The notes below the pieces were generated by a model, which had not been told where the DNA came from, did no database searches, and saw only the letters and a program-made list of their open reading frames with translations. Position numbers and translations under genes: made by a program. Below, in pieces: positions 39,140 through 46,249 of a stretch of DNA of 47,224 nucleotides. The stretch spans positions 1-47,224 of the IMG/VR virus record IMGVR_UViG_3300030329_005016. One strand, given 5' to 3'. Source of the stretch: a virus. Numbering within the stretch: the stretch's first letter is position 1; each line of letters begins with the position of its first letter.

Positions 39140-39595
39140 ATGAGCTTCAAAGAGAAACTTGCGATCCTCGAAGCAGCGGTGATTGCCGAAGAGAGAGCCG
39201 AGGTCGCGATGATGTGCCCCGGCTCGGGGCCGATCGAATACGACGCGTGGCAGAAGGCGGTATCACACCTCACCGACACGCGGCATGTGCTGATGTCGAG
39301 CGCACAGAGCGTGGAGAGCCATGCGGCACAATCGTTACCAACGCACGTCAGGTGTCCCGTGTGCGGCTTCGATCACGTGCGTATGAACGCCGTGACCACT
39401 CATGCTCGTGAGCACGAGGACGGTCCGGTCAACATCATGCGAGTCACCTTTGACACGCCGGTTGCGGGTGGTTCCGTAAACCCAAGCCCACGCCGATCTG
39501 GGCTCGTCATTCACTGCGAGTGCGAGAATGGCCACGAGTTCGATATCGCGCTCGCGAACCACAAGGGCCAGCTCGAGATGGGTGTAGAGTTATGA
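39140..39595 (+). CDS. Hypothetical protein with Cys motifs
   Basis: 151 residues. N-terminal helices, then RCPVCGFDHV and HCECENGHEF, two Cys pairs in the layout of a zinc ribbon. Near-end strands. Function not recognised. It follows ssb with an 8-base gap. Confidence 0.7.
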   Translation: MSFKEKLAILEAAVIAEERAEVAMMCPGSGPIEYDAWQKAVSHLTDTRHVLMSSAQSVESHAAQSLPTHVRCPVCGFDHVRMNAVTTHAREHEDGPVNIMRVTFDTPVAGGSVNPSPRRSGLVIHCECENGHEFDIALANHKGQLEMGVEL

Positions 39596-40476
39596 CCCCC
39601 ACCCCACAACCCGGCGACACGTGGACCAACGCCGCAGGAGTCGTGCGCGAGATCGTGCGCCGCTCCGGCGACGGCTGCGAAGTGCGCCACCCGCAGACCG
39701 ACCTCGAGAGCCTCGCGGTCATGTCGTGGCCGCGTGACTTCCACGGCTTCAAGCTGGAGACGCGGATGCGAAAGCCCGCCCCCGGCGACGTCTGGCACCG
39801 CGACGACGCGTTCATGACCGTGCTTGCGGTCTACGTACGCGACGAGCAAGTCGTCGGCGCCGACGTGCAGCACTCCGACGACCGCGATGGCGTGACGAGC
39901 GACGTGCTCTGGCCCGACGGCTTCGATGGGTGGCAGCCCGGCGTGTGTCGTGCGACGGCTCTAGCAGACCGCCCACCCACACCGGAGCGCGACGAGCGTT
40001 CTGAGGTGGAGCGGTTGCGGGAGGAGCTTGCGGAGGTGCAGGCGGCGTTCACGGATGCCTCGGACAGCGCGGATGAACTCAGTAAGGCGATCCAGCACGC
40101 ATGGTTCGCACTCCCCGAAGCGCTCCGCAAGCGCGACAGCGTTACGCTGGCGCAGGCCGTGCGAGCAGAAACCGCGATGCTCGAGCAGGAGCGCGACGAG
40201 GCTTGCACGCAGCTTGAGGCCATCGGCAAGGCACTAAACGCGTGGCCGACGAGCGACATCGTGGAGCTCGCAAAGGCGACGAAGAGGCAGTCGGACCAGT
40301 GGGAGGCAGTGCACGACAAGGACCTCATCCCGCGCGCAGATGTCGTGCGGGCGTTGCGGGAGCTGGGCAAATATCCAAGGCCGTTCGCGTCGTGGACGAA
40401 TGCGCTGCGGCAGGTCGGGCATGAGCTAGGCATCACCGACGACGAACTGCGCGACGCGCGCGAAGGGGGTGAGTGA
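39592..40476 (+). CDS. Hypothetical protein with duplicated N-terminal domain and coiled coil
   Basis: 294 residues from the ATG at 39592. Two units of about 55 residues follow each other: PQPGDTWTNAAGVV and PAPGDVWHRDDAFM, each ending in a W-P-x-x-F-x-G segment. After them come about 150 residues of coiled coil and helices. Unknown function; the duplicated unit is small and beta-like. Confidence 0.7.
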   Translation: MTPTPQPGDTWTNAAGVVREIVRRSGDGCEVRHPQTDLESLAVMSWPRDFHGFKLETRMRKPAPGDVWHRDDAFMTVLAVYVRDEQVVGADVQHSDDRDGVTSDVLWPDGFDGWQPGVCRATALADRPPTPERDERSEVERLREELAEVQAAFTDASDSADELSKAIQHAWFALPEALRKRDSVTLAQAVRAETAMLEQERDEACTQLEAIGKALNAWPTSDIVELAKATKRQSDQWEAVHDKDLIPRADVVRALRELGKYPRPFASWTNALRQVGHELGITDDELRDAREGGE

Positions 40477-40482
40477 TGGAGA
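40458..40482. repeat. 25-bp direct repeat at a gene joint (second copy 40706-40730)
   Basis: The same 25 bases, from GCGCGAAGGGGG to ATGGAGA, occur at 40458-40482 and 40706-40730. Each spans a stop/ribosome site/start joint, so the gene between them (40476-40724) is a cassette flanked by identical ends. Similar AAGGGGG words precede other starts in this operon. Confidence 0.85.
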
Positions 40483-40724
40483 AGGGTGATACCTGCACGC
40501 AGCAACACGAGGCACTGAAGCACCTGCGGTACGACGAAACGGAGGATGGGTATTGGGAGGCGTACGTTCGTGGCGCTCCCGCCTTCAACCTCAACTGGAA
40601 CGACGAATGGTCTCAGAGCCAGCCGGAGGACCTCTGCTTCTTGCGTTACATCGGCGACCTGGTCCGCGACGCCTTCTGCGCCGGCTGGGATGCTGCGAAG
40701 GCTGAGCGCGAAGGGGGTGAGTGA
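40476..40724 (+). CDS. Small hypothetical protein, cassette between direct repeats
   Basis: 82 residues from the ATG at 40476. Aromatic-rich middle (NLNWNDEWSQSQPEDLCFLRYIGDL) and ends AKAEREGGE. It lies between the two 25-bp repeats, so it may have been inserted by recombination. Not recognised. Confidence 0.65.
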   Translation: MEKGDTCTQQHEALKHLRYDETEDGYWEAYVRGAPAFNLNWNDEWSQSQPEDLCFLRYIGDLVRDAFCAGWDAAKAEREGGE

Positions 40725-41122
40725 TGGAGAGGTACTACTCTGTCTATGGTGTTGAGCGCTTCAGCGCAACGACTCCGAAGGAAGCTGCCGAAGAGTATCT
40801 GGAGTGGAGCAACGCCGGATGTTTGCCCGATGTGGTGACAATCGTCGAATGGCGACCACGAGAAGAGTTGCTTGAGTACATCGCCGCAGACATTGGGAAC
40901 TGGATTTGCGAGTTTGTCGACGACGCCTTGCAGGACAACTACCCAGAGGCGCTCGACCCAGAGGGTGAGGTGGAGTTCCTGCACTCGGATGGCCAAGACG
41001 AGCTCCGTGCTGGAATGAAGGCGCTCATGTACCGCGTGTTGCGCCGACACGCGCACATCTTCGACTGCGAAGAAGTGGGGTGTCGCCAATACCTTCGCGA
41101 AGACCTCGAGGCCGACCAATGA
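40724..41122 (+). CDS. Hypothetical protein
   Basis: 132 residues from the ATG at 40724. The N-terminus reads MERYYSVYGVERFSATTPKEA, a short beta unit plus helix found at the start of several unknown phage proteins. The rest is helical and acidic. Not recognised. Confidence 0.65.
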   Translation: MERYYSVYGVERFSATTPKEAAEEYLEWSNAGCLPDVVTIVEWRPREELLEYIAADIGNWICEFVDDALQDNYPEALDPEGEVEFLHSDGQDELRAGMKALMYRVLRRHAHIFDCEEVGCRQYLREDLEADQ

Positions 41123-41352
41123 CCGCCCGCAGCGCGGTGGACTCGGAACCGAGCGTCACCATCTACCTGCACTACGGTTACACGTGCGCGGACTGCCCGT
41201 TGCATTGGTACAACGACGACGGGTGGAGCTGCGGTGCTGACGAGGAGCGCAGGACGTTCCATGCTGGCGAGGGCCGCGACGTGCCGGTGCCACCCGAGTG
41301 GTGCCCGGTGCGTGGGCACGGCAAGGTTGTTGTGGTGCGAGTGGAGCAGTGA
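41119..41352 (+). CDS. Small Cys-rich hypothetical protein
   Basis: 77 residues, ATGA overlap. CADCPLHWYNDDGWSCG, then EWCPVRGHG, four Cys that may bind zinc. Not recognised. Confidence 0.65.
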   Translation: MTARSAVDSEPSVTIYLHYGYTCADCPLHWYNDDGWSCGADEERRTFHAGEGRDVPVPPEWCPVRGHGKVVVVRVEQ

Positions 41353-41570
41353 TGGGTGATGCAGCGGAGCGCATTGCGGCAGCTCTTGAAGGACTGCTGG
41401 AGATTGAGCGCGAGCGCCGCGCGGAGGAACGCATGGATCGACGGAAGGCGCCCAAGCGCAAGAACAAGGGCGGGCGAAGCGTCACGCTTCCGGAGAGGTC
41501 AAACGACGACCTCGCGGCTGCAAGAGCCATCAAGGCGCTGCGGCGCGCTGGTGTAGGGTCGTCACGATGA
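41352..41570 (+). CDS. Small basic protein before the integrase
   Basis: 72 residues from the ATG at 41352; it overlaps the int start by 4 bases. An acidic/basic helix, then KRKNKGGRSVTLPERSNDDLAAARAI: a basic patch followed by a helical pair. Its place before int would fit an excisionase or accessory DNA-bending protein, but no Xis motif is seen. Confidence 0.6.
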   Translation: MGDAAERIAAALEGLLEIERERRAEERMDRRKAPKRKNKGGRSVTLPERSNDDLAAARAIKALRRAGVGSSR

Positions 41571-42985
41571 GAGGTCACCGCAACGGTTCAATAACTCACG
41601 AGTACGGGCGCTTCCGGGTCCGCGTGAGCCTCGACGACGGCACGCGCCTCAGCCTCGGCACATACGCAACCAAAGAGGAAGCGGAAGACATGCTCGCCGA
41701 ATCGCTGCATCGGCTTGAAGAACAAGAAATGATGACCGGCGCTGTGACCGTCGCTGCGTACGGAGAGCGCGTGCTCGATGCGCGCGAGCGGTCCGGCCTT
41801 CGAGGTGTCCGGCGTGAGCGTAGTGCGTTCCGAACGAACGTCGCGTCGTCGTCGCTCGGCACGCTTCCGCTTCGAGCCGTGACCCGACGCGATGGCGACC
41901 GGTGGATCGGAGAGCTGCTCCGCCGACCCTCAACACGTGGCGGCACGCTGGCTCGCGGCACGGTGGTGCGAGCGCTCCGGATTGCCCGCGCAGTCTTCGA
42001 CCAGGCAAGCTCGGAGCTGCTCATCGATGCCAACCCTCTGCGCGAGGTCCGGGTGCCCAGCGTCGCCCGGACTGACGAGCCGTGGACGTTCCTCACCCTC
42101 GACGAGATCGAGCGGGTCACGACCTGCGAAGACATCCCCCTCGAGAAGCGCTCCGCGTACATCGTCGGCATCTACGCCGGATTGCGCGCCGGTGAGCTCT
42201 GGGGGCTCCGGTGGGATGACGTGCGCCTCGATGGTCGCCCCGAGCTCGTGGTGCGCCACTCGTACCGCGGGCCCACGAAGGCAGGCCGGGTAGGGCGCGT
42301 GCCATTGCTGGCTCCAGCAGTCGCAGCGCTGAGGCAGTGGCGCGACGAGGGCACGCCGCATGCGCACGTCTGGCCGGCACCCGGTGGCGGGTGCTTCGCC
42401 GATGGGTACGATGGCGGATGGGCCGATCGCCGGTACCGAACGGGCAAGGGTAAGCTGAAGGTGCGCCCCGGCCACAAAACGGTGGCCAGAGTGTCCCGCC
42501 CGGTCCGGTTCCATGACCTACGGCACACCTGCGCGAGCCACCTCGTGATGGGCTCCTGGGGCCGCGCGTGGCGCCTTGAGGAGGTGCGGGAGATGCTCCG
42601 GCACTCGACCACGAAGATGACGGAGCGGTACGCCCATTTGGCGCCCGATGCGCTCCATTCGGCTGCCGCAGCGACGGCAACCAGCTGGCCGGACGCTGGC
42701 CGGAGGACGGAAGACAAAAAGGCTCCCGAGGGAGCCTCCGTGCCTATTTTTTCGGGGGTGGAGCGACGGGGGATCGAACCCCGGACCTTCGCACTGCCAG
42801 TGCGTGCCAGGGGCGAAGGGTCTCGGGAGGTTAGGGCGCTTTCCGGCCAGCGTCCGGCCAGGGAACTGGCTATCCGCTATTTGCGGGCGTTGGTGGTGGG
42901 AGATCCCATCCGCGATCGCGTTGGTGCTGAGCTCGCAGAGGCGGTGCTCGCCGAGAGCATAGACGATGAGAGCGAGGTGGGGTGA
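41567..42985 (+). CDS. int: Tyrosine integrase with attP inside its 3' end
   Basis: 472 residues. N-terminal arm-binding part (about 1-50), core-binding helices (55-155), catalytic domain with Arg207 (GLRAGEL), Lys238 region, His316-Arg319 (HDLRH), His346 and Tyr355 (TERYAHL). Normal tyrosine integrases end soon after the Tyr; here the frame runs on another 117 codons through a terminator, a tRNA-Ala 3' half and both arm-type repeats, and ends in TGATG overlap with the next gene. Integration would cut the gene near codon 410 and exchange the last 60 or so residues. Mx8 IntP of Myxococcus shows the same design. Confidence 0.92.
   Translation: MRGHRNGSITHEYGRFRVRVSLDDGTRLSLGTYATKEEAEDMLAESLHRLEEQEMMTGAVTVAAYGERVLDARERSGLRGVRRERSAFRTNVASSSLGTLPLRAVTRRDGDRWIGELLRRPSTRGGTLARGTVVRALRIARAVFDQASSELLIDANPLREVRVPSVARTDEPWTFLTLDEIERVTTCEDIPLEKRSAYIVGIYAGLRAGELWGLRWDDVRLDGRPELVVRHSYRGPTKAGRVGRVPLLAPAVAALRQWRDEGTPHAHVWPAPGGGCFADGYDGGWADRRYRTGKGKLKVRPGHKTVARVSRPVRFHDLRHTCASHLVMGSWGRAWRLEEVREMLRHSTTKMTERYAHLAPDALHSAAAATATSWPDAGRRTEDKKAPEGASVPIFSGVERRGIEPRTFALPVRARGEGSREVRALSGQRPARELAIRYLRALVVGDPIRDRVGAELAEAVLAESIDDESEVG
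42685..42704. repeat. Arm-type inverted repeat, left (right copy 42842-42861)
   Basis: CTGGCCGGACGCTGGCCGGA at 42685-42704 is the exact reverse complement of 42842-42861. Each copy is two 9-bp units CTGGCCGGA spaced 11 bases, one helix turn. They flank the attP core symmetrically, as integrase arm sites do. Confidence 0.85.
42716..42737 (-). terminator. Intrinsic terminator after the tRNA-like core
   Basis: On the minus strand AGGCTCC-CTCG-GGAGCCT is followed by TTTTT (42720-42716). It starts 21 bases after the 3' end of the tRNA segment and would end the host tRNA transcript once the phage is integrated. In the int direction it is antisense, with a weaker T-run at 42747-42752. Confidence 0.85.
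42759..42804 (-). other. attP: attP core: 3' half of tRNA-Ala(GGC)
   Basis: Read on the minus strand: anticodon arm (loop 42800-42794, CTGGCAG, anticodon GGC), variable loop, T arm CGGGG-TTCGATC-CCCCG (42783-42767), acceptor strand TCGCTCC and discriminator A at 42759. The 5' half is absent and the first anticodon stem pair is A-A, so identity to a host gene probably begins at 42804. This marks integration into a tRNA-Ala gene, with strand exchange around the anticodon. Confidence 0.88.
42842..42861. repeat. Arm-type inverted repeat, right
   Basis: TCCGGCCAGCGTCCGGCCAG, exact reverse complement of 42685-42704, with two 9-bp units. It lies on the other side of the tRNA-derived core, 37 bases from the end of tRNA identity. 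Confidence 0.85.
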
Positions 42986-43413
42986 TGACTTCGCGTCACG
43001 ACTACATGCGCGACTATCAGCGCCAGTGGGCGCGAAAGCGTCGCGAGGCGTTCTTCGATGGGAAGTCATGCGCTCGCTGTGGCTCGACCGACCGCATGGA
43101 GCTCGACCACATCGACCCGAGCAAGAAGGTTCACCACGCCATTTGGTCTTGGTCGAAGGTGCGCCGCCGAGAGGAGTTGTCGAAGTGCCAGGTGCTCTGC
43201 CATGAGTGCCACTCGGCGAAGACATCAAGGTTCCGACGCGTGCTCACCGACGAGCAGGTGGTGGCGATTCGGGCCGGCTACAGTGCGGGCGACAGCCTTC
43301 GCAAGCTGAGCCGCGACTTCTGCGTGGACCGGTCGACCATCAAGCGAGCGGTCGAGGGCTATGTGCACGAGCGCGTCGAGGGTCAGCGAATCGGCGATGA
43401 GGACGCGGCATGA
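42985..43413 (+). CDS. HNH endonuclease with C-terminal HTH
   Basis: 142 residues from the ATG at 42985. SCARCGSTDRMELDHIDP and CQVLCHECHSAKT form the zinc-bound HNH motif; the C-terminal part (VVAIRAGYSAGDSLRKLSRD, then VDRSTIKRAV) is a DNA-binding HTH as in free-standing homing endonucleases. It is coupled to the end of int, beyond attP, so in a prophage it lies at the other end from the int start. Confidence 0.85.
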   Translation: MTSRHDYMRDYQRQWARKRREAFFDGKSCARCGSTDRMELDHIDPSKKVHHAIWSWSKVRRREELSKCQVLCHECHSAKTSRFRRVLTDEQVVAIRAGYSAGDSLRKLSRDFCVDRSTIKRAVEGYVHERVEGQRIGDEDAA

Positions 43414-43853
43414 CCCTCAAGCTCATCCCCGTCACGCTCCGCGAGGCGCGCGCGTTCGTTGAGCGCCACCATCGGCACCACCCAGCGCCGCGCGGGTGCA
43501 TCTGCTGCGTTGGTGTCGCTCTCGATGACAATGTGGTCGGGGTCGCTATCGTGGGTCGCCCGGTTGCACGCATGCTGCAAGACGGCTGGACCGCCGAGGT
43601 CGTGCGCGTAGCGACCGATGGCACGCACAACGCGTGCTCGAAGCTCTACGGTGCAGCATGGCGAGCAGTGCGGGCGCTCGGGTACCGCAGGCTGGTCACA
43701 TACACGCTGCCCAAAGAGGGCGGTGCGTCACTGCGCGCTTCGGGGTTCACACTTCTCGGCGAGGCCGGTGGCGGATCGTGGTCTCGCGAGCGTCGACCTC
43801 GTGTCGACCTGCACCCAACGCAAACAAAGCTGCGGTGGGAGAAGACCGCGTGA
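43410..43853 (+). CDS. XF1762-family protein (GNAT-like)
   Basis: 147 residues. The order LIPVTLREARAFVERHHRHH, GVAIVGRPVARMLQDG, EVVRVATDGTHNACSKLYGAA, TYTLPKEGGASLRASGFTLLGEAGGGSW is the XF1762 family, which resembles N-acetyltransferases. Common in phages and islands; the substrate is unknown. ATGA overlap with the HNH gene. Confidence 0.85.
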   Translation: MTLKLIPVTLREARAFVERHHRHHPAPRGCICCVGVALDDNVVGVAIVGRPVARMLQDGWTAEVVRVATDGTHNACSKLYGAAWRAVRALGYRRLVTYTLPKEGGASLRASGFTLLGEAGGGSWSRERRPRVDLHPTQTKLRWEKTA

Positions 43854-43909
43854 GCGCGAGCGATTCCCCCGCCGGATATCGCTCACCGAATGAAGGAAAG
43901 AGGTAAGAG

Positions 43910-44206
43910 ATGAACGATCGAGTCAAACGAGCTGGGCAGCGGCTCTCGAACGTGGCCTTCAACCTCGCGCAGCGTGAGGGAGATGCGCTCACGGCCCGTG
44001 ACTGCGAATCGATGCGGACCGCCTGGCAGGAGTGGGATGCAGCCACAGCGGCGCCATCGCCATCGGAGCTGGCTCTCAGAAACGTAATGCTGCTCGCGCA
44101 GAAGATGAAACGGAAGCATCCGGAGCTCGCGGGTCACCTACTGCGCTTCTGCTCGGACGCTGGCGTGCGTCCGACGATCCTCCGAGGCGAGAGCAAGGCA
44201 GGCTGA
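43910..44206 (+). CDS. Hypothetical helical protein
   Basis: 98 residues from the ATG at 43910, with AAAGAGG upstream. Helical, no Cys pair. The 56-base gap before it (43854-43909) has no clear feature. Not recognised. Confidence 0.65.
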   Translation: MNDRVKRAGQRLSNVAFNLAQREGDALTARDCESMRTAWQEWDAATAAPSPSELALRNVMLLAQKMKRKHPELAGHLLRFCSDAGVRPTILRGESKAG

Positions 44207-44286
44207 TGGACTGGTGGGCGGACATGCTGCTGACGCTCGCCGCGTTGGCGTTGGCGGAGCTCATGTTCGCGGCGTGGAAGCGCTGA
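44206..44286 (+). CDS. 26-residue single-span membrane peptide
   Basis: TGATG overlap with the upstream gene. MDWWADMLLTLAALALAELM followed by FAAWKR: one hydrophobic helix with a basic end. Very short; real because of tight coupling and frame quality, function unknown. Confidence 0.5.
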   Translation: MDWWADMLLTLAALALAELMFAAWKR

Positions 44287-44346
44287 CCGTCGACATCCAG
44301 CTTGGGAAGACAACGCCCGAGCCCCAAAAACCACGAAAGCGCGAGA

Positions 44347-44394
44347 AAACACCGGGTTTCTGAACCCTCAGACGCCCCATGTCGGCCGGTGTTT
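44347..44394. other. Inverted repeats in the largest internal gap
   Basis: AAACACCGG (44347-44355) pairs with CCGGTGTTT (44386-44394), and GGGTT-TCTG-AACCC (44354-44367) is an inner hairpin. The gap 44287-44456 has no convincing gene. This may be a processing or attenuation site, or a small RNA. Confidence 0.5.
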
Positions 44395-44456
44395 CGCCGC
44401 AAAAGGATGGACGGAGGTATGGACGCCGCCGTCTTGCTGCAACAAAGGAGTGAGAG

Positions 44457-44678
44457 ATGGTACGCATCGAGTGCAGGACAAACCAGGACGACTTCGGCGG
44501 CGCAGAGTGGCCGACCCACACCTACTACCCTCCCAAGATAGGCGAGCGCGTTAGGGCTAAGGACGGCCGCATGTTGGCAGTGGTCAGTATCGCCCATGGA
44601 ATGACTCGGGCGGATCGCTACTCGGATACGCCACCAGAGCCCGTGCTACTCGTTGAGCTGAACAGGTGGTCGCCCTAA
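44457..44678 (+). CDS. Small hypothetical protein
   Basis: 73 residues with AAAGGAG eight bases before the ATG at 44457, the best ribosome site of this block. Beta-rich (YYPPKIGERVRAKDGRMLAVVSIAHG), with a KOW-like start. Not recognised. Confidence 0.7.
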   Translation: MVRIECRTNQDDFGGAEWPTHTYYPPKIGERVRAKDGRMLAVVSIAHGMTRADRYSDTPPEPVLLVELNRWSP

Positions 44679-44711
44679 GCAACCCCCACCCCCTCCCGCC
44701 GACAAGCGGGA

Positions 44712-44858
44712 ATGACGCACATCCGCACCATCGCCCGCCACGGCCTCGCCTCGTTCCTCTTCCGCACTCCGGACGGCTCCACCGCGGAGCTCATCGTGGG
44801 GCCCTCATGGGGTGTTTGGGTCTACGGTGGGATGCGGGTGCCGGTGGTGCTACGATGA
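44712..44858 (+). CDS. 48-residue hypothetical protein
   Basis: ATG at 44712-44714. MTHIRTIARHGLASFLFRTP, then TAELIVGPSWGVWVYGGMRV, a small beta-strand protein with good third-position G/C. No clear ribosome site. An overlapping frame (44666-44920) is Pro/His-rich and less likely. Confidence 0.5.
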   Translation: MTHIRTIARHGLASFLFRTPDGSTAELIVGPSWGVWVYGGMRVPVVLR

Positions 44859-44862
44859 GCAC

Positions 44863-45096
44863 ATGGCGAACATCTCACAAAAGGAAGCCGACGAGTTCCG
44901 GCGAGCTGTCCAAGAGTTGATCCGGCGCATCGAAGAGGACCCGACCGTGGGTCACGAACTCTTAGATAGAGCGGGCATTCGGTACACCGCCCGTAAAGAT
45001 GGCGAGGCCATCGACATCACAAGGAGCTACGACGCGAAGCTGTTTTGCTCTCACGCAGGCATGTCTGCTCAAATCCGCCTGTCCGACGACCAGTAG
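44863..45096 (+). CDS. Hypothetical protein, last gene of the rightward operon
   Basis: 77 residues from the ATG at 44863. Acidic N-terminal helix, then strands. The codon use is less GC-biased than its neighbours. Followed by a 183-base gap with the two-way terminator (45097-45279 holds no other gene that I can support). Confidence 0.6.
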   Translation: MANISQKEADEFRRAVQELIRRIEEDPTVGHELLDRAGIRYTARKDGEAIDITRSYDAKLFCSHAGMSAQIRLSDDQ

Positions 45097-45236
45097 CACC
45101 TTTGTACGACTGGCATCCTAGCGGCCCTGGCATTTGGTAAATACGGTGCTACGTTGTGGGCTGCCGGTTTTGTGTCGCACCAACTTGCACCATCACAGCA
45201 ACGATAGGGGTCTTTCGTGTTTCGCGAGATGCCAGG

Positions 45237-45269
45237 AAAAGGGCCGCGGTTCCAGCTGTGGCCCTTTTT
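45237..45269. terminator. Two-way intrinsic terminator
   Basis: AAAAGGGCC (45237-45245) pairs with GGCCCTTTT (45260-45268), with T-runs on both strands. It ends both the rightward operon (last stop 45096) and the leftward late operon (amidase stop 45280). Confidence 0.85.
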
Positions 45270-45279
45270 CTTGGGCGCA

Positions 45280-45963
45280 TCAATAGCGCCCCTCGTACGG
45301 CCCCCACCCCGCGGGCAGAGGGCGCCCATCGTCGCGTGTCCACGTCGGGCGCTCCACAAGGCCCAGCGAGAGCCACACGGGCCGCAGCGCACGCCACAGC
45401 GCCGCGCCGGGGTCGCTTCGGCGTGACCCGCTCGCCTGCCGGTGGGCGTACACGTAGCGAATGCGCATGCCCTCCGCCTGTCCCAGCGACACGAGCAGCC
45501 GCAGCGCCTCCGCAGCTGCCGCAACACGTGCGCCGGTGAGCTCCGTTTGCTTGCTGACGTCGCCCCACATGGTCCGCTTCGCTTCGTCCGCGACCGTGTT
45601 GGGGTCGTCGACGAGCCCTGGATAGCGGCCCTCGATTTCGAGCCCCAGTGTGGATCGGTTGAGCGCGTTCGCGTGATAGAGGTACTGCCGCAGCGGAGCA
45701 CCGAGCACGACCACGCCGTCGAGTGCGACCGCATGCGCGGGCACGTCCTCGGCGACGCGGTACGCCGGCGCGAGCTCGGGTGCGCCTTCAGCTGCCGCCC
45801 GCTTCTTGTGCGACGCGCGAGCGCCGAAAACCACTGCCGTCTGGTGCAATGTGATGCCGTCGACGTCGCGCGGGTCCCGCAGAACCGTGCGCCCGCCTGC
45901 GACACGCGAGCGTGCGCGCTTGGCGGGAGCTTCGGCGCGTAGGTCGAGGATGCGTGGCGTCAT
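45280..45963 (-). CDS. Endolysin, N-acetylmuramoyl-L-alanine amidase
   Basis: 227 residues; ATG at 45961-45963. The amidase_2/PGRP layout is visible: GITLHQTA (first zinc His), YLYHANALNRSTLGLEIEG, and YVYAHRQASGSRRSDPG with the second His and the Asp ligand. It cuts the bond between N-acetylmuramic acid and L-alanine to break the cell wall. No signal peptide, so it needs a holin. It is the last gene of the late operon. Confidence 0.85.
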   Translation of the reverse strand: MTPRILDLRAEAPAKRARSRVAGGRTVLRDPRDVDGITLHQTAVVFGARASHKKRAAAEGAPELAPAYRVAEDVPAHAVALDGVVVLGAPLRQYLYHANALNRSTLGLEIEGRYPGLVDDPNTVADEAKRTMWGDVSKQTELTGARVAAAAEALRLLVSLGQAEGMRIRYVYAHRQASGSRRSDPGAALWRALRPVWLSLGLVERPTWTRDDGRPLPAGWGPYEGRY

Positions 45964-46139
45964 TCCGCCGCCTCCGGCCTCGTGGCCTGCTCTTGCAGCT
46001 GCTCCGCGTTCCACGCACGGTTTGCTGCACGCAGCTCTGCGACGCGCTGGAGGTGCTCAGCACGGGGTGTGCCCGGCATCTCATACGCGTTGGCGAGAGC
46101 ACGGCCCGCGTCGAAGATGGCGCGCTCGAGGGGCGTCAC
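45960..46139 (-). CDS. Small helical lysis-region protein
   Basis: 59 residues from a GTG at 46137-46139 (GTGA overlap). Helical, Arg/Ala/Glu-rich (LQRVAELRAANRAWNAEQLQEQ), no membrane segment. A periplasmic or scaffold-like role is unproven. Confidence 0.6.
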   Translation of the reverse strand: MTPLERAIFDAGRALANAYEMPGTPRAEHLQRVAELRAANRAWNAEQLQEQATRPEAAE

Positions 46140-46249
46140 TTGAAGACTCCGCCAATGCCGCGAAGCATCGGCACCACGAAGAGCCACGTCACCACCGCGA
46201 GCGGAATGAGGCCAACCGCGAGACCCACGAAAAAGCCGGTCCAGAACAT
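46136..46249 (-). CDS. 37-residue membrane peptide
   Basis: Start at 46247-46249, overlapping the upstream stop by one base. MFWTGFFVGLAVGLIPLAVV begins one long hydrophobic helix that ends in MLRGIGGVFK. Very small; a pinholin or antiholin-like role is possible only by position. Confidence 0.6.
   Translation of the reverse strand: MFWTGFFVGLAVGLIPLAVVTWLFVVPMLRGIGGVFK

Noticed and set aside
42759-42804. A functional tRNA-Ala gene
   Set aside because: Only the anticodon arm, T arm and acceptor 3' strand are present; no D arm or 5' acceptor strand lies upstream on the minus strand, and the region is integrase coding sequence. It is an attachment core.
43851-43907. An 18-codon gene starting GTG right after the XF1762-family gene
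   Set aside because: GTGA overlap is suggestive, but the peptide is too short and without character; it is more likely the leader of the next gene.
44666-44920. An 84-codon plus-strand gene
   Set aside because: Pro/His/Arg-rich; the other plus frames at 44712-44858 and 44863-45096 look more like protein.
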